DNA of 6,978 nucleotides from NCBI GenBank assembly GCA_002898855.1, contig BEIR01000064.1:1-6978 (forward strand), written 5' to 3'. This document shows, in pieces, positions 1 through 5,956 of the stretch; positions within the stretch are counted from its first letter, which is position 1, and every line of letters starts with the position of its first letter. A program made the translations under genes and the position numbers. The notes beneath the pieces are model-generated. The model was not told the DNA's origin and did not search any database. It saw nothing but the letters and a program-made list of their open reading frames with translations. Source of the DNA: a bacterium HR41 (lineage in GTDB: Bacteria; Actinomycetota; Thermoleophilia; Solirubrobacterales; Thermoleophilaceae).

Positions 1-129
1 TGACGGTGCGAGAGCCCGACCCGTGGCGCCGCCAGCCGACGCCTTCGCCGAGTGGCCTCGCACGGTCGGACGGGCGAGAACACAAGCAGCCCCCTGTTGT
101 TGCGACTGACCCAAGGAGGTAACAAGCCG
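1..129 (+). other. 5' leader of the operon, possibly the tail of an upstream gene
   Basis: No gene can be assigned to this stretch. Two + strand frames are open from the left edge. One stops at TGA 107-109 and the other at TAA 120-122, which overlaps the end of the ribosome binding site of the next gene. Either could be the C-terminus of an upstream gene leading directly into the operon, but neither translation is recognisable. The frame of the next gene has TGA at 1-3 and a GTG at 52. I see no convincing -35/-10 pair, hairpin or tRNA. If an upstream gene does end here, the operon promoter lies outside the window. Confidence 0.4.
113..120 (+). promoter_or_regulatory. Strong Shine-Dalgarno fixing the start of the GT2 gene
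   Basis: AAGGAGGT is an eight-base match to the anti-Shine-Dalgarno sequence, nine bases before the ATG at 130. It decides the start of the first gene in favour of 130 over the in-frame GTG at 52, which has no comparable site. It also argues for efficient independent initiation at the head of this gene set. Confidence 0.9.
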
Positions 130-1254
130 ATGCGCTCGAGTCAGCGAGCCAACCTGCAAGCGATCCGCCCGCTCGGTGTGCGCGGCGTGCCGACAGGGCG
201 AGCACACGAGCAGGGCGAGCGTGTCGAGGTTTCGGTCGTCGTGCCCGCGCGCGACGAGGAGCTGACGATCGGTCCGTTGACCGAGGCGCTCGGCCGCGAA
301 CTTACTGCGCAACTGGCGGAGCGAGGCTGGCAGGGGGGCTACGAGATCGTCATCGTCGACGACGGCTCGCGCGACGGGACCTGGGGCGAGATCGAGCGCG
401 CGGGTGAGCGCGATCGCTCGGTGTGCGGGGTCCGCCACCCCCGGGGTCTCGGCAAAGCGGCGGCGCTCGCGACCGGGATCCGCCTGGCCCGTGGTGACCG
501 GATCGTTTTGATGGACGCCGACCTCCAGGACGACCCCACCGAGCTGCCGCGCTTCCTGAACGAGCTCGAGCGTTTCGACGTCGTCTGCGGATGGAAGCGC
601 GAGCGCAAGGACCCGCTCGGCAAGAGGGTCGCGTCGCGGATCTTCAACGCCGTCTGCCGGCGCGTGTTCGGGCTCGAGCTGCACGACATGAACTGCGGTT
701 TCAAGGCGCTGCGGCGGGAGGCGGCGGAGGCGGTCTACCCGTACCTCAAGGGCGAGCTGCACCGTTACGTGCCGGTGTTCGCGAGCGCCGCCGGCTTCAC
801 GGTCACGGAGCTTGCCGTCCGCCACCACCCCCGTCGCCACGGCCGTTCCAAGTACGGCCTTGCACGCTGGCTGGCGGGCGCCTGCGATCTCGTGACCGTG
901 CTGCTGCTCACCCGCTACCGCGAGCGCCCGGCGCACGCCTTCGGCTCGGTCGCCGTCGTCGCCGCCGCGCTCGCCGGCCTCGCCGCACTGCCTCTCGCAC
1001 TGGTCGCTGGCACCCGCACCGCGCTGGCCGCGGTCCCCGTGGCGATGGTTGTTCCGGCAGCCCTGTTGTCGGCCGGGTTCGTGGCCGAACTAGTCGTCCA
1101 CGGGCGCGGTGGCGGTGCCAGTACCCGCCACGCCAGGCACGACGCGAGCGGACGCCTCGACGCCGACCTCGTCGACCCAGCAGCAGCGAACGTACCGGCG
1201 CTCGCTGTGGCCGACGACGGCACACAGAACATCGCCGAGGCGAAGGGCGCATGA
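130..1254 (+). CDS. GT2 polyprenyl-phosphate glycosyltransferase (DPM synthase/GtrB-like)
   Basis: Predicted 374-residue enzyme that moves a sugar from a nucleotide donor to a polyprenyl phosphate at the cytosolic membrane face, giving a lipid-P-sugar donor for GT-C enzymes. The GT-A domain spans about 30-250. It shows VSVVVPARDE near the N-terminus, DDGS at 77-80, the metal-binding DAD at 129-131 within DADLQDDP, NCGFKA from 188, an ELHRYVPV segment and GRSKYG at 238-243. These are hallmarks of the DPM1/GtrB group. A TRYRERP stretch precedes two hydrophobic helices (about 268-292 and 295-325), then a polar tail of roughly 45 residues. Two C-terminal helices are usual in bacterial members of the group. 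The start at 130 is set by the strong ribosome binding site at 113-120. The stop overlaps the next ATG as ATGA, so translation is probably coupled. Sugar (glucose or mannose) and lipid cannot be told from motifs. Family assignment is secure; pathway is inferred. Confidence 0.9.
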   Translation: MRSSQRANLQAIRPLGVRGVPTGRAHEQGERVEVSVVVPARDEELTIGPLTEALGRELTAQLAERGWQGGYEIVIVDDGSRDGTWGEIERAGERDRSVCGVRHPRGLGKAAALATGIRLARGDRIVLMDADLQDDPTELPRFLNELERFDVVCGWKRERKDPLGKRVASRIFNAVCRRVFGLELHDMNCGFKALRREAAEAVYPYLKGELHRYVPVFASAAGFTVTELAVRHHPRRHGRSKYGLARWLAGACDLVTVLLLTRYRERPAHAFGSVAVVAAALAGLAALPLALVAGTRTALAAVPVAMVVPAALLSAGFVAELVVHGRGGGASTRHARHDASGRLDADLVDPAAANVPALAVADDGTQNIAEAKGA

Positions 1255-4061
1255 CCGCCACGCCCGCGTTCCCCCCGGGAGTGGCCACGAACGCGCCACG
1301 CCCCGAGGACAGCAAGCCAACGGCCGAAGCGCACGTACCGCAGCCCGCCAGCGCTGATCCCGCCGTCGTTGTGACCGGGCGCGACGCCTCGCGCGCGCCG
1401 GCCGCCGCGGACGCCGCGCAGACGTGCGGGCGATACCTCGGGTGGCCGCGGCAGCTGACGGCGCGAGTAAGTCGGCTAGCGCGTTCGCTCAGCACGGGCG
1501 CGGCGCGAGTGCTGCGGCGACCGCCGCTCTGGCTACGTCTGCTCGTGAGCTTGGCGCTCGTCGCGGCCGCGATCCACCTGCTCGATCCCGCCAGCGTCGC
1601 GCAGCGCATCGGGCGGATCGATCCGGCACTCGCCGCGCTCGCGGTCGCAACAGCCACGGCGGGTCAGGCTTTGTGCGGCCTGCGCTGGCACCAGCTCGCG
1701 CTCGCGCTCGGCATGCCCGACAGGGCGGGCGCCGGCCGCGCGTTCGTGCACGCCTATCTGCGCGGCTGCCTGTGGAACAACATTCTGCCGAGCGGCTACG
1801 GCGGCGACGCAGTCAAGGTCGCTTGGCTCGCACCGCGGTCCGGGATGCGAACCGCGGCAGCGAGCGTCGCCCTCGACCGTGTCCTCGGCTTCCTGGCGCT
1901 CGCAGCCGTCGCCGCTATCGCCCTGCCGGCTAGCGGCTACGGTCTGCCGGCGCCGCTCGCGTGGACCGCTGCCGGGCTCGGCATCGTGGCGCTCGCTGCA
2001 GCGACGTTCGCACCGCGCCTGGGCGCTCGCTGGTGGCGTCAGCGGCGCAGCAGCAGCAGCGTCGCCGGTCTCCGTCGGGCTCCACACTGGCGCCTGGCCG
2101 TCGTTCTCAGCCTGATCTACGTGCTCGTGTGGTCTCTCGCGACGGCACTGCTCGCCCGTGCGCTCGGCGTCGACCTCGAGCCGGCGGCGGTGCCGACGGT
2201 GGTCGCTGTAACCGGGGTGGCGATGGCGCTCCCGGTCGCGATCGGCGGGGTGGGTACGCGCGAGGCAGGGTTCGTCGCCGCCCTCGCCCCGCTCGGTGTG
2301 GCTACGCACGACGCGGTCGCGCTCGGAATCGCCTTCGGCGTGCTGCTCGCTACCTCTGCGCTCGTCGGAGCGCTGCCAGCGCTAGGGACACCCGAACGAG
2401 CGACAACGAGTGCCGCCCGCCCGCGCCTTCCGCTGCTGCGCCTTTCCTGGCTAGCGGGGTTGCTAGCCGACCGGCGCCTTCTTCCCGTCGGGCGCAGAGT
2501 TCGCCGCGGACTCACCCCGGCCAGGCGCGACGCGCTCTTTCTCGCCGCACTGCTCGTCGGCGGGCTCGCGCTGCGCCTAGTGCTCGCGCGACGCAGCCTC
2601 TGGCTCGACGAGACCATCACCTACGCGCAGGTCGCGCGTTCGCCGGGCGAGATCGTGAAGCTGCAGCTAGCGGGCGTGCACCCGCCCCTCTACCACCTCC
2701 AGGCCGGGCTCGCTGTCTCGCTACTCGGGAGCAGCGAGCTTGCGCTGCGTCTCCCGTCTATCGCCTGGTCGCTCATCGGCATCGTCGCTGTGTGGTTGTG
2801 GGCGCGCGCCGCCCTCTCCCGCCGTGCCGCGCGCTGGGCGACGCTGCTCGCAGCGATCGCACCGTTCGCTGTCTGGTACGGCAGCGAAGCGCGGATGTAC
2901 GCGCAGGTGTTCGCGCTCGTGGCGCTAGCCGGCGCCCTCGCCTGGCGCTTGCTCGAGCGCGGCGGCTGGTTGCGCGCGGCAGCGCTCGCACTGACCATGT
3001 GCGGGCTCGCCTACACCCACTACTTCGGAGCGCTCTTCGCCGCAGCGCTCGGGCTCGTCGCGGCCGTGCTCGCGGCGACACGGGCCGATCTGCGCAAGCG
3101 CGCGCTTGCGGTGCTCGCCTGTCTCGCGCTCGCCGCTTTGTCGCTCGTGCCCTGGGTGCTCGTGGCGTTTCTGGGTCGCGACGCCACCTCCCAGCTTCCC
3201 CCCTACAACCGGCCCGACCCCTTCGCGGTGATCATCGCGATCGTCGAGCTCGTCGGCGGCTTCCACGACTATCGAGCCGTCGGACTGGCCGCCGCGACGT
3301 GGCCGCTCGCGCTGTTGGCGCTGCTCGTGGCGGTGCCGCGGCTCGCGCGCGTACCGGTGTCGGTCGGCGCCTTGATGACGCTCGTGCTGCTGCCCGTAGC
3401 GTTGCTGGTCGCAGCCTCCTGGCTCGGGCCACACTCGGTTTTCGATCCGCGCTACCTGACCGTCATCGCGCCACCGCTGTTCCTGCTCGTCGGCGCACTG
3501 CTCGCGCGGGTCGAGCGCAAGCTGCCGGGAGGTGTGCGCGCGACGGCCGCCGCCGCGTGCGCCGGCTTGTTCGTCGCTCTGAGCCTGATCCAGGGTCACG
3601 ACCGCGGCAACCCGCGCCTGTTCCAGTTGCGCGAGGCGCTGCGAGCGGCAGCCCGCGCGACGGCACCCGGCGACGCTCTGGCGCTGGTACCCCAGTTTCA
3701 GGTCACGAAGCTGCACTACGACCCGGTGCTCGCCTACTACCGACCCCCACGCTCGCGCCGAGTGATCGACACTCTCGAAGGCCCCGGCAGAAGACCGCGC
3801 GACGCCTGGAGGATCGCCCAGCGGTCGGGGAGTCGGCGAATCGCTCTCGTTACGACCTTCGAGGGTCAGGCCCTCTCGCAGCAGCTCGCCTCGCCGTCGC
3901 GGTTCGTACGTGTGTTCCGAAGCTACGGACCGCTGCTCGAGAAGCGCTCGTTCGCTGGCGTGCAAGTGCGCGTCTACGCGCTGCAGCGGACAGCAAGGCA
4001 TTCCGTCCGGCGAGGTGTGCGCGCCGCGCACCGCACGACCGACCGCAAGGAGGCAATTTGA
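1251..4061 (+). CDS. Flippase-like (YbhN/AglD, UPF0104) and GT-C (PMT_2-type) glycosyltransferase fusion
   Basis: A 936-residue polytopic membrane protein with two modules. Residues 1-90 are a polar Ala/Pro-rich cytosolic-type leader. Residues ~92-380 resemble the LPG-synthase TM family (PF03706; YbhN, AglD, the membrane half of MprF), with GYGGDAVKVAW near 182 and GGVGTREAGF near 332. A basic linker (~380-423) leads to a GT-C module resembling PMT_2. It has the first-loop acid pair D453-E454 (WLDETITYA), HPPLYH at 477-482, a SEARMYA motif at 545-551 and YTHYFG at 588-593, then further helices and a soluble, probably extracytoplasmic, C-terminal domain from about 780. The GT-C part should transfer sugar from a polyprenyl-P donor, which the preceding gene product could supply. 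The first part may help move or position lipid-linked substrate, although flippase activity is unproven for this family. MprF is unlikely because no aminoacyl-transferase domain is present. The ATG start overlaps the preceding stop (ATGA), with GAGG at 1237-1240. The acceptor is unknown. Confidence 0.88.
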   Translation: MTATPAFPPGVATNAPRPEDSKPTAEAHVPQPASADPAVVVTGRDASRAPAAADAAQTCGRYLGWPRQLTARVSRLARSLSTGAARVLRRPPLWLRLLVSLALVAAAIHLLDPASVAQRIGRIDPALAALAVATATAGQALCGLRWHQLALALGMPDRAGAGRAFVHAYLRGCLWNNILPSGYGGDAVKVAWLAPRSGMRTAAASVALDRVLGFLALAAVAAIALPASGYGLPAPLAWTAAGLGIVALAAATFAPRLGARWWRQRRSSSSVAGLRRAPHWRLAVVLSLIYVLVWSLATALLARALGVDLEPAAVPTVVAVTGVAMALPVAIGGVGTREAGFVAALAPLGVATHDAVALGIAFGVLLATSALVGALPALGTPERATTSAARPRLPLLRLSWLAGLLADRRLLPVGRRVRRGLTPARRDALFLAALLVGGLALRLVLARRSLWLDETITYAQVARSPGEIVKLQLAGVHPPLYHLQAGLAVSLLGSSELALRLPSIAWSLIGIVAVWLWARAALSRRAARWATLLAAIAPFAVWYGSEARMYAQVFALVALAGALAWRLLERGGWLRAAALALTMCGLAYTHYFGALFAAALGLVAAVLAATRADLRKRALAVLACLALAALSLVPWVLVAFLGRDATSQLPPYNRPDPFAVIIAIVELVGGFHDYRAVGLAAATWPLALLALLVAVPRLARVPVSVGALMTLVLLPVALLVAASWLGPHSVFDPRYLTVIAPPLFLLVGALLARVERKLPGGVRATAAAACAGLFVALSLIQGHDRGNPRLFQLREALRAAARATAPGDALALVPQFQVTKLHYDPVLAYYRPPRSRRVIDTLEGPGRRPRDAWRIAQRSGSRRIALVTTFEGQALSQQLASPSRFVRVFRSYGPLLEKRSFAGVQVRVYALQRTARHSVRRGVRAAHRTTDRKEAI
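4047..4053 (+). promoter_or_regulatory. Shine-Dalgarno inside gene 2 supporting a TTG start
   Basis: AAGGAGG lies within the last codons of the flippase/GT-C gene (its KEAI end), four bases before TTG 4058-4060. TTG overlaps the TGA stop at 4059-4061, giving TTGA. Spacing is slightly short, but the match is strong, and no ATG exists in this frame before the catalytic domain. The arrangement implies translational coupling of gene 3 to gene 2. Confidence 0.75.
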
Positions 4062-5956
4062 CGCCTAAGAACTTCCGGCCTGAACCGCCGACCGCCGACC
4101 TTGGTTCAGCGGTCACGGCACCGTCCGCTGCGGCCGCACCGGCGGCGAGCGGCGAGCGTTCGCTTCAGCCGGCGGGGGTCGACCTGGCCGCTGGGCTCGA
4201 GCGGCGCACGCTCGACATCGCTCGTCCCCGGCCCGAGCTTGCGCGCAGCGAGAGCGCACTCGCGCCCGCCCCGAGCGCACTCCCGCCGGCGCCGGTGAGC
4301 CGCTGGGTGACGGCCCTCTGGATCGTGGTCGGGGTCGCGTCGCTCGTCTACTACCTCCAGTGGTTGCTACGCCCCGAGCGCGTCGGTGTCGCCCCGCTCT
4401 ATGCGCTGCTGGTCGCAGCCGACCTGTTCAACGCTTTCCACGCGCTGTCGTTCTGGGCCACCTGCGCTCGCGACAGGCGGCGCGAACGGCGCCGTGAGCC
4501 GCTGCCCGGCGAGCCGCGCGTCGACGTCTTCGTCCCGACCGTCGACGAGCCGCTTGCGATCGTCGAGCGCACGTTGCGGGCGGCACGGGCGATGCGCGGC
4601 GCGCGCGTGCGCGTGGTCGTGCTCGACGACGGTCACCGCCCGCAGGTGCGCGCCCTGGCGGCGCGTCTCGGTATCGACTACCTCGCGCGCCGCGACCGCG
4701 TGGGGGCGAAGGCGGGAAACCTCAACGCCGCGCTCGCCGTAACCGCCGCCGACGGCGCCCCCTTCTTCTGCGTCTTCGACTGCGACCACGTGCCAGCGCC
4801 GCACTTTCTCGAGCGCACACTCCCCGAGCTAGCCGACCCGGACGTCGCGATCGTCCAGACCCCGCAGGTCTACGGCAACGCCGGTCTCGGGCCGCTCACG
4901 GCTGCGGCTTCCGAACAGCAGGCTCTTTTCTTCGGCCCGATCTCGCGCGGGCGCGACCGCTTCGGCGCCTCGTTCTGTTGCGGCACGAACTTCGTGGCGC
5001 GCCGTGACGCGGTTGTCGCGGTAGGGGGCTTCCCCGAGGACTCGCTCACCGAGGACATCGTGCTCTCGGCCGACCTCGCCGCGCGCGGTCTGCGCACGGT
5101 TTACGTCGACGAGCCGCTGGCGGTCGGGCTCGGGCCCGAGGACCTGCCTTCCTACGTCTCGCAGCAGCTGCGCTGGGCCACCGGCTGCCTCGAGCTGCTG
5201 TTCCGGCGGCCGCGTCTGTGGCTGCGGCTCGGCTGGGCGCAGCGCTGGCAGTTCTTGGTGGCCACCACGTATTGGCTTTCGGGCTGCACGATCCTCGTCT
5301 ATCTGACGCTGCCGATCCTGCGCCTGGCGTTCGGCTGGCAGGCGATCGGGGAGGACGCTGCGGGCTTCATCACGCACTTCGCTCCCTACTTCCTGGCCTG
5401 TGTCGTCAATCTGGGACGCCTTTCGGAGGGGATGTACACGTTCCGCGCCCTGGCGCTCGCCTGGTCGACAGCGTGGATCCACCTCTTAGCGGCGCTCAGA
5501 GCCCTCGTCGCACGGGGCTTGAAGTTCCGCGTGACGCCTAAGGAGGGGCGCGCTGACCTGCCGTTGCGACTGCTGGCACCGGCGCTCGTTTGGCCGTCGC
5601 TCCTGGTGGCGGCGGCGCTGCACGCCGCCGGCGGCGGTCTGACCCCTGGCGAGCTGAACAACGTGACGTTCGGTGCGATCGGCGCGACGCTCGTCGCCAC
5701 CGGGGTGTGGATCGCGTGGCGCCAGACGCGGGCGCTCGCATGCCGCAGCGACGTAGCGCCCCGAACCGCGCCCGTACCGCTCGCCGAGATCGCCGGATTG
5801 TCCGCACCAGCCGGCCGCGAGCCGCTCGCTCGGCCGCTCACGCCAGCGGCAGGCGGCGACGCCGCGGGCGGCGACGCAGCGGGCGGCGACGCCGCGGTGA
5901 CGTCGCCCCCGCCGGGCGAAAACCACGGGCTGCGGCGCACGATTTCGAGCGCGTAG
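4058..5956 (+). CDS. Cellulose synthase-like processive GT2 membrane beta-glycan synthase (BcsA/CslA type, no PilZ)
   Basis: A 632-residue enzyme expected to polymerise a beta-linked glucan from UDP-sugar and thread it through its own membrane channel. A Pro/Ala-rich cytosolic leader (1-79) precedes TM1 (about 80-103) and TM2 (about 113-135). The GT-A domain (~150-375) carries DDG at 190-192, a KAGNLN motif, DCD at 241-243 (usually DAD in bacterial enzymes), TED at 331-333 and Q369-Q-L-R372-W373, the QxxRW acceptor motif of processive synthases. About five more hydrophobic segments follow (near 399-428, 437-455, 462-484, 503-525 and 534-555). FRVTPK at 490-495 matches the FxVTxK gating loop of BcsA. 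No PilZ domain follows, so direct c-di-GMP control is unlikely. The last ~75 residues are low complexity, with three GGDAA repeats. The TTG start rests on the site at 4047-4053 and the overlap with the previous stop. The 3' end overlaps the convergent GH6 gene. The exact polymer (cellulose or another beta-glycan) is not determined. Confidence 0.9.
   Translation: MTPKNFRPEPPTADLGSAVTAPSAAAAPAASGERSLQPAGVDLAAGLERRTLDIARPRPELARSESALAPAPSALPPAPVSRWVTALWIVVGVASLVYYLQWLLRPERVGVAPLYALLVAADLFNAFHALSFWATCARDRRRERRREPLPGEPRVDVFVPTVDEPLAIVERTLRAARAMRGARVRVVVLDDGHRPQVRALAARLGIDYLARRDRVGAKAGNLNAALAVTAADGAPFFCVFDCDHVPAPHFLERTLPELADPDVAIVQTPQVYGNAGLGPLTAAASEQQALFFGPISRGRDRFGASFCCGTNFVARRDAVVAVGGFPEDSLTEDIVLSADLAARGLRTVYVDEPLAVGLGPEDLPSYVSQQLRWATGCLELLFRRPRLWLRLGWAQRWQFLVATTYWLSGCTILVYLTLPILRLAFGWQAIGEDAAGFITHFAPYFLACVVNLGRLSEGMYTFRALALAWSTAWIHLLAALRALVARGLKFRVTPKEGRADLPLRLLAPALVWPSLLVAAALHAAGGGLTPGELNNVTFGAIGATLVATGVWIAWRQTRALACRSDVAPRTAPVPLAEIAGLSAPAGREPLARPLTPAAGGDAAGGDAAGGDAAVTSPPPGENHGLRRTISSA

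Noticed and set aside
52..129. Longer first gene starting at GTG 52
   Set aside because: It has no ribosome binding site and the extra 26 residues are not family-like. ATG 130 has AAGGAGGT at ideal spacing.
591..1250. Upstream in-frame extension of the flippase/GT-C gene
   Set aside because: It overlaps the conserved GT2 gene in another frame and encodes an Arg-rich, low-complexity translation typical of a shadow frame. ATG 1251 fits the ATGA junction.
1533..2309. 258-codon minus-strand open frame
   Set aside because: It is antisense to the flippase-like domain and has a shadow-like composition with no domain.
1525..2400. MprF (lysyl-phosphatidylglycerol synthase)
   Set aside because: Only the membrane half is similar. 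The soluble aminoacyl-transferase domain is missing and is replaced by a GT-C module.
2925..4031. 368-codon minus-strand open frame
   Set aside because: It is antisense to well-supported GT-C sequence, composed of Arg/Gly/Glu/His-rich residues with no recognisable motif. High GC content alone explains it.
1961..4057. Upstream in-frame extension of the synthase gene, about 700 codons
   Set aside because: It is an Arg/Ala-rich shadow of the flippase/GT-C gene. The recognisable protein begins at the TTG at 4058.
5851..5895. Intrinsic terminator or CRISPR-like array
   Set aside because: The hairpin-forming units lack a T-tract on either strand and lie inside two coding frames. The repeats are contiguous with no spacers.
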